DNA of 64,000 nt, taken from NCBI GenBank assembly GCA_929200255.1, contig CAKMYZ010000006.1:93829-157828 (forward strand). The letters run 5' to 3'. Under the pieces are notes generated by a model. It had not been told where the DNA came from. It was given only the letters and a program-made list of their open reading frames with translations, and made no database searches. Shown one piece after another: positions 8,997 through 16,554 of the stretch. Source of the DNA: an uncultured Alphaproteobacteria bacterium (GTDB lineage: Bacteria; Pseudomonadota; Alphaproteobacteria; Rhodobacterales; Rhodobacteraceae). The position numbers were made by a program, and so were the translations under genes. How positions within the stretch are numbered: position 1 is the stretch's first letter; each line of letters begins with the position of its first letter.

Positions 8997-9545
8997 ATGA
9001 CATACCTCAAGGTCGGCGGCGCATTGGCCGCCCTCGGCATCGTGGTGTTGGTAAGCTGCGCAGAAGACGCGCAACCGCCGATCGCTGCAAAGACCGATGA
9101 CGTTGATGCCTTTGCGACAACCCTGCTGAACGATATCCAGCCTGCATCCATCGCAGAGGGCCGCGAATACTGCGGCTACATCTTTGAGAGCGGGGCTGGC
9201 GGGCTGGCGGCAACAGCGCCCAGACGAGGCAGCGAAGACTACTGCGACCTGCCCGAACCCGATGACAGCGTCATCGCTTCGTACCACACGCACGGCGGGT
9301 ATTCAGAAGATTACGACAACGAAGTCCCTTCGACAGATGACGTCATGGGTGACTTCGACGCCGGGATCGACGGCTACATCGGCACCCCTGGTGGACGTGT
9401 TTGGCTGGTGGACTACGACGCCCAGATCGCCCGGCAGCTTTGCAGTGAGATGTGTATTACATCTGACCCGAAGAATGATCCCGGGGACGCGGGTTTCGTG
9501 CCGCAGAGCTTTACACTGGACGAACTTCGCGCACGATTCGAATAG
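8997..9545 (+). CDS. DUF4329-type lipoprotein
   Basis: A 182-residue predicted lipoprotein. ATG at 8997 is preferred over GTG 8982. A short hydrophobic signal ends in the lipobox LVSC at about residue 19. The body matches my recollection of DUF4329: CGYIF, a PRRGSEDYC segment and a central SYHTHGGYS motif. HTH followed by STDD resembles the HxH...SxxD zinc ligands of JAB/JAMM proteins, so a metal-dependent hydrolase fold is possible but unproven. The gene starts 18 bp after tkt and is probably co-transcribed. Substrate and role are unknown. Confidence 0.7.
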   Translation: MTYLKVGGALAALGIVVLVSCAEDAQPPIAAKTDDVDAFATTLLNDIQPASIAEGREYCGYIFESGAGGLAATAPRRGSEDYCDLPEPDDSVIASYHTHGGYSEDYDNEVPSTDDVMGDFDAGIDGYIGTPGGRVWLVDYDAQIARQLCSEMCITSDPKNDPGDAGFVPQSFTLDELRARFE

Positions 9546-9603
9546 ATGTATGAGGCGACCCTCATGCTATGTTTGCGATAACAACGCGATCCGGATCATA
9601 CGG

Positions 9604-9636
9604 TGTTACCGCTAACGCCCCGTGTTAACGGTAACA
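9604..9636. promoter_or_regulatory. Tandem LacI-family-type operators upstream of the first gap gene
   Basis: Two 14-bp dyads lie side by side: TGTTACCGCTAACG (9604-9617) and TGTTAACGGTAACA (9623-9636). The second fits the palindrome TGTTAnCGnTAACA in full; the first differs at the last base. The whole 33 bp is itself a larger dyad. They lie 88 bp upstream of gap. LacI-family control of central carbon genes in Rhodobacter relatives (CceR) uses a site of this type, from memory. Confidence 0.6.
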
Positions 9637-9723
9637 TATTGGTGTGAAACGCTTTTTTTCTTCCTCACTCCCCCCCTACACCCTATACTCTGAAGAATAG
9701 CAATTGCAGCCCAAGGATATCCT

Positions 9724-10725
9724 ATGACGGTCACAATCGGAATCAATGGCTTTGGCCGCATCGGCCGCTGCACGCTGGCACATATCACAGAGGCCGCACG
9801 CAACGATGTTCAGGTGGTCAAGATCAACGCAACCGGCCCGATTGAGACAAACGCCCATCTGCTAAAGTACGACAGCGTGCACGGCCGCTTTGGGAGCCCG
9901 ATCACAGTGAAGGGCAACACAATGGACTTGGGGCGCGGCCCGATTGACGTGATGTCCACCTATGATCCAAACGAGTTGGACTGGGATGGCGTTGATGTCG
10001 TCTTGGAATGCACCGGCAAATTCAACGATGGGCAAAAGGCCGATGTGCATCTGACACGTGGCGCAAAAAAGGTTCTGATCTCTGCCCCCGCCAAAAACGT
10101 GGACCGTACGGTCGTCTACGGTGTCAACCACCGCGCATTGGATGCGGCAGACCGGATGGTGTCCAACGGATCCTGCACCACCAATTGCCTTGCCCCGCTT
10201 GCCAAAGTGCTGAACGACGCCATTGGGATTGAACGCGGGATCATGACGACGATCCACAGCTATACCGGCGACCAGCCAACACTGGATCGCCGCCATAGTG
10301 ACCTCTACCGCGCACGCGCGGCCGCCATGGCAATGATCCCCACCTCCACCGGGGCCGCAAAGGCACTGGGTCAGGTGCTCCCGGAACTGGACGGCAAACT
10401 GGACGGCACCGCAATGCGCGTACCCACGCCAAACGTCAGTGCCGTCGATCTGACCTTTGAGGCCGGCAAGTCAGTGACAGTCTCCGATGTGAACGCCATC
10501 GTGTCAGAAGCCGTTGCAGGCTATATGGGTATGGTGATGTCATATGATGACGAGGCGAAAGTCAGCATCGATTTCAACCACACCACCGAAAGCAGCATCT
10601 TTGCCCCTGACCAGACCAAGGTGGTTGGTGGCAAGACAGTGCGTGTGCTTGCCTGGTATGACAATGAATGGGGCTTTTCAGCACGCATGGCAGATGTTGC
10701 AGCGACCATGGGGCGATTGCACTAA
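9724..10725 (+). CDS. gap: Glyceraldehyde-3-phosphate dehydrogenase, paralogue 1 (GapB-like cofactor pocket)
   Basis: A 333-residue GAPDH that interconverts glyceraldehyde 3-phosphate and 1,3-bisphosphoglycerate. It has the Rossmann motif INGFGRIG (residue 7), catalytic Cys151 in SCTTNC and His178 in HSYTGDQ. The position after the second beta strand, where NAD-specific enzymes have aspartate, is Ala36 (INATGP). That resembles NADP-using GapB proteins, while paralogue 2 keeps Asp36. The substrate loop reads [12 protein letters not shown], as in Calvin-type enzymes. An anabolic, NADP-linked role is inferred. Tandem operators lie upstream, and two perfect hairpins follow the stop. Confidence 0.95.
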   Translation: MTVTIGINGFGRIGRCTLAHITEAARNDVQVVKINATGPIETNAHLLKYDSVHGRFGSPITVKGNTMDLGRGPIDVMSTYDPNELDWDGVDVVLECTGKFNDGQKADVHLTRGAKKVLISAPAKNVDRTVVYGVNHRALDAADRMVSNGSCTTNCLAPLAKVLNDAIGIERGIMTTIHSYTGDQPTLDRRHSDLYRARAAAMAMIPTSTGAAKALGQVLPELDGKLDGTAMRVPTPNVSAVDLTFEAGKSVTVSDVNAIVSEAVAGYMGMVMSYDDEAKVSIDFNHTTESSIFAPDQTKVVGGKTVRVLAWYDNEWGFSARMADVAATMGRLH

Positions 10726-10734
10726 GCGCGGCCA

Positions 10735-10779
10735 CAAATCCTCTCAGAGGATTTGGCCCAGACTTTCGATGAAAGTCTG
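10735..10779 (+). repeat. Two tandem perfect hairpins after gap paralogue 1
   Basis: CAAATCCTC/GAGGATTTG (10735-10755) and CAGACTTTC/GAAAGTCTG (10759-10779) are each perfect 9-bp stems with 3-nt loops, separated by 3 bp. No T-run follows, so they do not look like ordinary intrinsic terminators. mRNA 3'-end stabilisation or a protein-binding pair is possible. Confidence 0.7.
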
Positions 10780-10822
10780 CTGACCTTTGCCATTTGCGCA
10801 GCAGAGCGTTAGACCAATCAAC

Positions 10823-10966
10823 ATGACCAATACCATTGCCATTTGGCTGGGCCTCATCATCACGGCCCTGCTCGCCACGGACTATGTCCTGTATGATTGG
10901 GCCAACACGCTCTTTCTGTTGCGCAAATTCATGGAATTGATCGAATGGCTGGCTTTCTGGCGCTAG
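10823..10966 (+). CDS. 47-residue membrane protein between the two gap genes
   Basis: This ORF is too short for the supplied track. ATG at 10823 opens a 47-codon frame with one hydrophobic helix (about residues 5-20, IAIWLGLIITALLATD) and a C-terminal amphipathic segment rich in W, F and L, ending in EWLAFWR. It lies in frame with no alternative long ORF over it, has credible codon use and fills the gap between the two GAPDH genes. I believe related short proteins occur at the same place in other Rhodobacteraceae, but that is recollection. Function unknown. Confidence 0.6.
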   Translation: MTNTIAIWLGLIITALLATDYVLYDWANTLFLLRKFMELIEWLAFWR

Positions 10967-10996
10967 GCGGTGTTGACCTTTGCGCGGAAATGGCAA

Positions 10997-11010
10997 TGTT
11001 AGCGCCAACA
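10997..11010. promoter_or_regulatory. LacI-family-type operator upstream of gap paralogue 2
   Basis: TGTTAGCGCCAACA sits 25 bp upstream of the second gap start and differs from TGTTAnCGnTAACA at a single fixed position. The flanks extend it to a 20-bp dyad (CAATGTT...AACATTG) with one mismatched pair. It matches the tandem sites before the first gap gene, suggesting one regulator for both. Confidence 0.55.
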
Positions 11011-11035
11011 TTGACCCATTGAGGAGAAAGCGATC

Positions 11036-12037
11036 ATGGCCGTCAAAGTAGCTATTAATGGATTTGGCCGCATCGGCCGTAACGTGCTACGCGCGATCAT
11101 CGAAAGCGGCCGCACCGATATCGAGGTGGTTGCGATCAACGACCTCGGCCCAGTTGAAACAAACGCTCACCTGCTGCGCTTTGACAGCGTGCATGGACGG
11201 TTTCCCGCCACCGTGACGACAACAGAAACCACCATTGACGTGGGGCGTGGCCCGATGGAGGTCACCGCGATCCGCAACCCCGCCGACCTGCCATGGGGGC
11301 ATGTGGATGTTGTGCTGGAATGCACCGGTATCTTTACCAGCAAAGAGGCCTGCCAGGCACACCTTGATAACGGTGCAAGCCGCGTGCTGATCTCAGCCCC
11401 CGGCAAGGGTGCCGATAAGACGATTGTCTACGGTGTGAACCATGATTTGCTGACCAAAGATGATATCGTCGTCTCCAATGCCTCATGCACAACCAACTGC
11501 CTTGCGCCTGTGGCCAAGGTCCTGAACGACGCCCTTGGTATTAATAAAGGTTTCATGACGACGGTGCACAGCTATACCGGCGACCAACCGACGCTGGACA
11601 CATTGCACAGGGACCTCTACCGCGCCCGTGCCGCAGCCTTGTCAATGATCCCGACCTCCACCGGTGCGGCCAAAGCCGTGGGCCTGGTCCTGCCAGAGCT
11701 GAACGGCATCCTGGACGGGGTCGCGATCCGCGTACCCACACCCAACGTGTCCTGCGTCGACCTGACATTCGAATCCAAGCGGCCGACAACGGTGGAGGAA
11801 GTGAACAACGCGATCATCAGCGCGGCCGACGGTCCACTGAAAGGTGTGTTGGGCTATACGGACCTGCCGATGGTCAGCACCGACTTCAACCACGATCCGC
11901 ATTCGTCAATCTTCCATCTGGATCAAACCAAGGTGCTGGATGGCAATATGGTGCGCATTCTGACCTGGTATGACAACGAATGGGGTTTCTCCAACCGCAT
12001 GGGTGATACCGCCGTCGCAGTGGGCAAACTTATCTGA
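11036..12037 (+). CDS. gap: Glyceraldehyde-3-phosphate dehydrogenase, paralogue 2
   Basis: A 333-residue GAPDH with the same length and catalytic plan as paralogue 1: INGFGRIG, Cys151 in SCTTNC, and a histidine in HSYTGDQ. It keeps Asp36 (INDLGP), the residue that contacts the adenosine ribose and favours NAD. The loop [12 protein letters not shown] is of the Calvin-type class. GAGGAG precedes the ATG by about eight bases, a strong ribosome binding site. Presence of both forms suggests one enzyme for each direction or cofactor, which is inference. A hairpin terminator follows. Confidence 0.96.
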   Translation: MAVKVAINGFGRIGRNVLRAIIESGRTDIEVVAINDLGPVETNAHLLRFDSVHGRFPATVTTTETTIDVGRGPMEVTAIRNPADLPWGHVDVVLECTGIFTSKEACQAHLDNGASRVLISAPGKGADKTIVYGVNHDLLTKDDIVVSNASCTTNCLAPVAKVLNDALGINKGFMTTVHSYTGDQPTLDTLHRDLYRARAAALSMIPTSTGAAKAVGLVLPELNGILDGVAIRVPTPNVSCVDLTFESKRPTTVEEVNNAIISAADGPLKGVLGYTDLPMVSTDFNHDPHSSIFHLDQTKVLDGNMVRILTWYDNEWGFSNRMGDTAVAVGKLI

Positions 12038-12063
12038 ACGTACTCAACATGTTAACCTGCTCT

Positions 12064-12087
12064 AGCCGGCTCCTTCAGGGGCCGGCT
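12064..12087 (+). terminator. Probable terminator of gap paralogue 2
   Basis: AGCCGGC and GCCGGCT form a 7-bp stem, extendable to ten pairs around a TTCA loop. The downstream ATTTGTG is only a weak T tract. It lies 27 bp after the gap stop and before the convergent hydrolase gene. Confidence 0.55.
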
Positions 12088-12139
12088 ATTTGTGCAAACC
12101 ACCAAACCGGCCATGCGTTTTCAAAAGGGTGCGGCTTTG

Positions 12140-12913
12140 TCATTCCTGCACCTCGGCCAGAAACTGATCAATCCGCGCTGCGTACCCCGCCTGCCCGGCA
12201 AGGTTGTTATGCGTGGCCCCCTCAACCGCATGAAACGTGACCGCCAGCCCCGCCGCCTGCATCACGTCGCGCAACCGGGCGCCATTGGATATTGGGATCA
12301 GCTGATCGGCCGTCCCGTGCTGGATCAAAACGGGTGCTGTAAGGTCAGAGATCAAAGCCGCGGAATCCCATCGCTGGACACCCGGCATATAGCATGCAGG
12401 CAACCAAGAGGCCTTGGTCATCAGCGTGCACATCTTCACAAACGGCGCATCAAGCAGGACCGCATCAACGGGGCGTGCTGCGGCCACATGCAGAGCCAGC
12501 CCGGTGCCCATCGAATAGCCATGCACCACAATCGGCCCCGTGTGTCGGGCCGCCAGCCAGTCGTATGCGGCCAGTGCATCGGCTTTCAGCCCCACCTCTG
12601 ACGGGGTGCCAGGGATACCGCCGCCGCCGGGATACTCCATCGCCGCTATCGGGCGCCCTGTCCGTTCATGGGCCTCCAGCGTATAGGTGAAATAAGCCAG
12701 CGCCCCACCATTCCCCATGAAAAACAAAACCGCTGTCGCGTCGCCCCCATCACGCCAGGCCATTGCGACCTTTCGGTCGGTCACAACCTCTTGGGCATAG
12801 CGGGGGTTTTCAAAGGGGTCCGCACCAAAGGGATAGATGAACTGCGGATGGGCAAAAACCATCGCTATTGCATAAAGCAGATAAGTGCCAATCAGCATCC
12901 AGAGCCAGTTCAC
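12140..12913 (-). CDS. Alpha/beta hydrolase with N-terminal membrane helix
   Basis: A 257-residue protein. Residues 1-20 form a hydrophobic helix (signal anchor), followed by an alpha/beta hydrolase fold. The nucleophile elbow is GYSMG, the acid is probably in HGTADQLIP and the histidine in GATHNNL, so the triad looks complete. It belongs to the BEM46/serine peptidase-like group. The start overlaps the coaD stop by 4 bp (ATGA), so it is translated with coaD. Its substrate cannot be told from sequence; esterase or thioesterase activity is possible. Confidence 0.8.
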   Translation of the reverse strand: MNWLWMLIGTYLLYAIAMVFAHPQFIYPFGADPFENPRYAQEVVTDRKVAMAWRDGGDATAVLFFMGNGGALAYFTYTLEAHERTGRPIAAMEYPGGGGIPGTPSEVGLKADALAAYDWLAARHTGPIVVHGYSMGTGLALHVAAARPVDAVLLDAPFVKMCTLMTKASWLPACYMPGVQRWDSAALISDLTAPVLIQHGTADQLIPISNGARLRDVMQAAGLAVTFHAVEGATHNNLAGQAGYAARIDQFLAEVQE

Positions 12914-13404
12914 ACGCCAAAGCGCTCCAGCAAGGCGGTATTCACCGAAGGCGACACAAATTTGGACACATCACCGCCAAGCCGCGCGATTTCCTTGACC
13001 AGCTTTGATGCAATCGCCTGATGCTGTGCTTCGGCCATCAGAAATACCGTCTCGATACGATCATCTAACACGCGGTTCATGCCAACCATCTGATATTCGT
13101 ACTCAAAATCGGCAACAGCACGCAAACCGCGAATGATCACACTCGCCCCTACATCGCGCGCGCAATCGATCAGCAGGTTTTCAAAGGGATGCACTTCGAT
13201 CTGACAGCCCACAGCGGCGCCCAAAGGCTTTGCTTCTGCTGCGACCATGGCGACCCGCTCTTCAAGCGAAAACAAGGGGCCCTTGTCGCGATTGATCGCC
13301 ACGCCGATGACCAGTCGGTCCACCAGTGAACAGGCCCTGCGAATAATATCGATATGCCCATACGTGACCGGATCAAATGTACCGGGATAAAGTCCTACGC
13401 GCAT
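12910..13404 (-). CDS. coaD: Phosphopantetheine adenylyltransferase
   Basis: A 164-residue PPAT that joins 4'-phosphopantetheine and ATP to dephospho-CoA, the penultimate step of CoA synthesis. The nucleotidyltransferase signature GTFDPVTYGHID lies at residues 8-19 and the second motif at IIRGLRAVADFEYE. The track start 13443 adds 13 residues; ATG at 13404 gives the canonical MRVGLYPGTFDP. It overlaps the downstream hydrolase by 4 bp. Confidence 0.96.
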   Translation of the reverse strand: MRVGLYPGTFDPVTYGHIDIIRRACSLVDRLVIGVAINRDKGPLFSLEERVAMVAAEAKPLGAAVGCQIEVHPFENLLIDCARDVGASVIIRGLRAVADFEYEYQMVGMNRVLDDRIETVFLMAEAQHQAIASKLVKEIARLGGDVSKFVSPSVNTALLERFGV

Positions 13405-13470
13405 GGCCGTCCTCGTCTGTTGTGCGTTTTGGCCAAGCAACATGATTGCGCAGGCAAATGCAATATCGGG

Positions 13471-13905
13471 CTAGTGCCCCATAATCATACCCTCAAGCGC
13501 GTCTTTCTCCATCGACAGCTCCGCAAGGCGCGCCTTGACGGCGTCCCCGATGGAAATCAGACCGACCATCTTGTCGCCATCCATGACCGGCACGTGGCGG
13601 AAACGCCCCTCGGTCATCATTTCAAGCACCTCGATGGCGCTGTTTGAAGGCGAGCATGTCACCAGCTTGGCGGTCATCAGGTCCTTGACCTGATCGCTCA
13701 GGCATCCCGCGCCGCGTTTGCCCAACTCGCGGACGATATCGCGTTCCGACAGGATACCATCAAGGCTTTCACCATCGGCGGAAACCACAACTGTACCAAT
13801 CCGATGCTCTGACAAGAGTTTCGTCGCATCCGATATGGTGGACGTGGGCTTGACCGAGATCACGCCGACATCAGGCTTGGATTTGAGAATTTGGGAAACA
13901 ATCAT
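13471..13905 (-). CDS. CBS domain protein
   Basis: A 144-residue protein made of two CBS motifs (about residues 8-65 and 73-130), with the typical GTVVVSADGE and HVPVMDGDKMVGLISIGD segments. Such stand-alone CBS pairs bind adenine nucleotides and act as energy sensors or partners of other enzymes. No catalytic domain is attached. It lies 66 bp upstream of coaD on the same strand and may share its transcript. Confidence 0.88.
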   Translation of the reverse strand: MIVSQILKSKPDVGVISVKPTSTISDATKLLSEHRIGTVVVSADGESLDGILSERDIVRELGKRGAGCLSDQVKDLMTAKLVTCSPSNSAIEVLEMMTEGRFRHVPVMDGDKMVGLISIGDAVKARLAELSMEKDALEGMIMGH

Positions 13906-13942
13906 AGCGGGCTCCTTGAAACGGCTCCGGGTGTTCAGCGTC

Positions 13943-14845
13943 TCAAATCACGGGGCTGACTGTCAAGCGCGCAGTGCGTTCAAGGCGCACGACCTCGTCC
14001 TGAAGGCCCCGCCGCAGGGCATCCGCAAAGCGGTTCAGCCGGTCAGAGTGTCGGTCGGTGGTGTGGCGCACAAGGTAGAAGGCGCGCCGCAATGACACCT
14101 GATCAGTCAGCACGCGGCACAATTCCGGCGCAAAGGGCAACGCAAAATCATGCACGATCCCAACCCCGGCCTGCCGGATCATCTGCAACTGCACAACAAC
14201 GGAATTTGATGCAAGCTGCACACCACTTGCGCCAATCGCACCAAGATAGTCCAATTCCTTGTCAAAAATCATATCGGGGATGTAGCCCACAATCTGTTGG
14301 GCTCTGAGGTCTGCCACGGACCGTGGTTGGGGTTGGTCGGCACGCATCGCAAGGTGTAACTGGTAGTCCACGATTTTCTGCACCGTCAGCTGCCCCGCCT
14401 GCGGTGGGCTGACCGTGATGGCCATATCCGCCTCGCGCCGCGACAGGTTGACGACACGGGGCAAGGCCAGGATCTGTACCTCCAGATCCGGGTTGTCCCT
14501 TTGAATAGCGGCACAAACCTGCGGTAACAGGAAATTCGCCGCCCCGTCGGGCGCACCGATCCGAATTTGGCCGGTCAAAGCTGCTGACGCCTCCTGGCCC
14601 TCATGTAACGCGCGGGTCAGGTGTACCTCGGCCTGTGCTGCACTGTCGCGGATGCGCACGCCCAAATCGGTCAGTTGATACCCCTGCGGTGATTTCACAA
14701 AAAGCGCGCCACCCATGGCGCGCTCCAACCGGGCCACACGGCGTCCCAGCGTCGAAGGGTCCATTTTCAGCCCCGGTGCGGCAGCAGACAGCCCTTCGGC
14801 CCGCGCTACCGCCAAAAACACCCGCATGTCGTCCCAATGGTTCAT
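13943..14845 (-). CDS. LysR family transcriptional regulator
   Basis: A 300-residue LysR-type regulator with an N-terminal helix-turn-helix (VFLAVARAEGLSAAAPGL) and a co-inducer domain. ATG at 14845 (MNHWDDMRVF) is preferred over the track start at 14866, which would run into the divergent promoter. It is divergent from mmsA and the valine cluster with 94 bp between, so control of methylmalonate-semialdehyde metabolism is a fair hypothesis. The ligand is unknown. Confidence 0.85.
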   Translation of the reverse strand: MNHWDDMRVFLAVARAEGLSAAAPGLKMDPSTLGRRVARLERAMGGALFVKSPQGYQLTDLGVRIRDSAAQAEVHLTRALHEGQEASAALTGQIRIGAPDGAANFLLPQVCAAIQRDNPDLEVQILALPRVVNLSRREADMAITVSPPQAGQLTVQKIVDYQLHLAMRADQPQPRSVADLRAQQIVGYIPDMIFDKELDYLGAIGASGVQLASNSVVVQLQMIRQAGVGIVHDFALPFAPELCRVLTDQVSLRRAFYLVRHTTDRHSDRLNRFADALRRGLQDEVVRLERTARLTVSPVI

Positions 14846-14857
14846 GTCATACCTGCA

Positions 14858-14869
14858 ATTTTGCAAAAT
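14858..14869. promoter_or_regulatory. Perfect 12-bp palindrome in the lysR-mmsA divergent promoter
   Basis: ATTTTGCAAAAT is its own reverse complement and lies in the 94-bp gap between the LysR gene and mmsA. It is a natural candidate for the operator of that LysR protein. The assignment is positional inference. Confidence 0.4.
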
Positions 14870-14939
14870 GATTTTGGGATATTGGCTCTTTTACGGTGAA
14901 AAACGCAAGGCTAGATTTGGGCGAACCAAGGAGGCTCCC

Positions 14940-16439
14940 ATGCAAGAACTGACCCATTACATCGGCGGTGCACACGTCAAAGGCACATCTGGCCGTTTCG
15001 CAGATGTCTTTAATCCCGCCACAGGTGAGGTGCAGGCCAAGGTGCCGCTGGCAAATGCCGACGAAATGGCCAAAGCCGTGGCAATCGCCGCTGAGGCACA
15101 GCCAGCATGGGCAGCCGTGAACCCACAGCGCCGCGCACGCGTGATGATGGCCTTTGTTGGCCTGCTTAACCGCGATATGGACAAACTGGCCGAGGCGCTC
15201 AGCCGCGAACACGGCAAGACGCTGCCCGACGCCAAAGGTGACGTGATCCGTGGCCTTGAGGTGGTGGAATACTGCATCGGCGCGCCACAACTGCTGAAGG
15301 GTGAATTCACCGACAGCGCTGGCCCCGGCATCGATATGTATTCCATGAAGCAGGCACTGGGTGTGACTGCCGGTATTACGCCCTTCAACTTCCCCGCCAT
15401 GATCCCGATGTGGATGTTCGCCCCTGCCATCGCCTGTGGCAACGCCTTCATCCTCAAACCCTCCGAGCGTGACCCATCCGTGCCGCTGATGTTGGCCGAA
15501 CTAATGGAAGAGGCAGGCCTGCCCAAAGGTATCCTGCAAGTCGTGAACGGCGATAAAGAAGCCGTTGATGCGATCCTCTATGACGACACCATCCAATCGG
15601 TGGGTTTTGTCGGATCAACCCCAATTGCCGAATATATCTACGCCACAGGCTGTGCGCAGGGCAAACGCGTGCAATGCTTTGGCGGCGCCAAAAACCACAT
15701 GATCATCATGCCCGACGCAGATATGGATCAGGCCGCCGACGCACTGGTTGGTGCAGGCTATGGTGCGGCGGGCGAACGCTGCATGGCGATTTCCGTTGCT
15801 GTGCCTGTGGGCGATGACACCGCAGACCGCCTGCTGGAAAAACTGGTGCCCAAGGTAGAGGCGCTCAAGGTCGGCCCTTACACCTCTGGCAACGACGTGG
15901 ACTATGGCCCGGTCGTTACGGCCGCAGCCAAAGAAAACATCGGCCGCCTTGTACAATCCGGCATCGATCAAGGTGCGAAACTGGTCGTCGATGGGCGCAA
16001 CTTCAGTCTGCAAGGCTATGAAGATGGGTTCTTCGTTGGCGCGCATCTTTTTGACAACGTCACCAAGGACATGGACATCTATAAGAAAGAGATATTCGGC
16101 CCTGTCCTATCGACCGTCCGTGCGCAATCCTATGAAGAGGCCATCGGCCTTGCCATGGACCACGAATACGGCAACGGCACTGCGATCTTTACCCGCGACG
16201 GTGACACGGCCCGCGATTTTGCCAGCCGGATCAACATCGGCATGGTTGGTGTGAACGTGCCAATCCCCGTGCCGCTGGCCTATCACACCTTTGGTGGCTG
16301 GAAGAAATCCATGTTTGGCGACCTCAACCAGCACGGTCCGGATGCATTCAAGTTCTACACACGGACCAAGACGATCACCTCGCGCTGGCCCTCTGGCATC
16401 AAGGAAGGTGGCGAGTTTTCCATCCCGCTTATGGAGTAA
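14940..16439 (+). CDS. mmsA: CoA-acylating methylmalonate-semialdehyde dehydrogenase
   Basis: A 499-residue aldehyde dehydrogenase that converts methylmalonate semialdehyde, NAD+ and CoA to propionyl-CoA, CO2 and NADH, the last step of valine catabolism. The active-site cysteine is in GERCMAISVAV (about residue 284), and the NAD-binding region contains GVTAGITPFNFPAM. The track start 14715 lies in the LysR gene; ATG at 14940, with AAGGAGG upstream, gives the family N-terminus. The cluster that follows provides three more valine steps. A nested hairpin directly follows the stop. Confidence 0.96.
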   Translation: MQELTHYIGGAHVKGTSGRFADVFNPATGEVQAKVPLANADEMAKAVAIAAEAQPAWAAVNPQRRARVMMAFVGLLNRDMDKLAEALSREHGKTLPDAKGDVIRGLEVVEYCIGAPQLLKGEFTDSAGPGIDMYSMKQALGVTAGITPFNFPAMIPMWMFAPAIACGNAFILKPSERDPSVPLMLAELMEEAGLPKGILQVVNGDKEAVDAILYDDTIQSVGFVGSTPIAEYIYATGCAQGKRVQCFGGAKNHMIIMPDADMDQAADALVGAGYGAAGERCMAISVAVPVGDDTADRLLEKLVPKVEALKVGPYTSGNDVDYGPVVTAAAKENIGRLVQSGIDQGAKLVVDGRNFSLQGYEDGFFVGAHLFDNVTKDMDIYKKEIFGPVLSTVRAQSYEEAIGLAMDHEYGNGTAIFTRDGDTARDFASRINIGMVGVNVPIPVPLAYHTFGGWKKSMFGDLNQHGPDAFKFYTRTKTITSRWPSGIKEGGEFSIPLME

Positions 16440-16496
16440 CGCAAGCCAGAGCCTCGCCCGGCCGATCAGGCGGGGCTCATATGCCGCAGGCTTGCG
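16440..16496 (+). promoter_or_regulatory. Nested inverted repeat between mmsA and the acyl-CoA dehydrogenase gene
   Basis: An outer stem CGCAAGCC/GGCTTGCG (16440-16447 with 16489-16496) encloses an inner ten-pair stem GAGCCTCGCC/GGCGGGGCTC (16449-16478, one G-T pair). The structure starts on the base after the mmsA stop. No T-run follows, so a terminator is uncertain; an intercistronic stabiliser or processing site is another reading. Confidence 0.6.
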
Positions 16497-16554
16497 CATG
16501 TCCCCCATTCACGACAAAATATGAACAAGCGTTCAATTCTTGCAGGAGCTCCCG

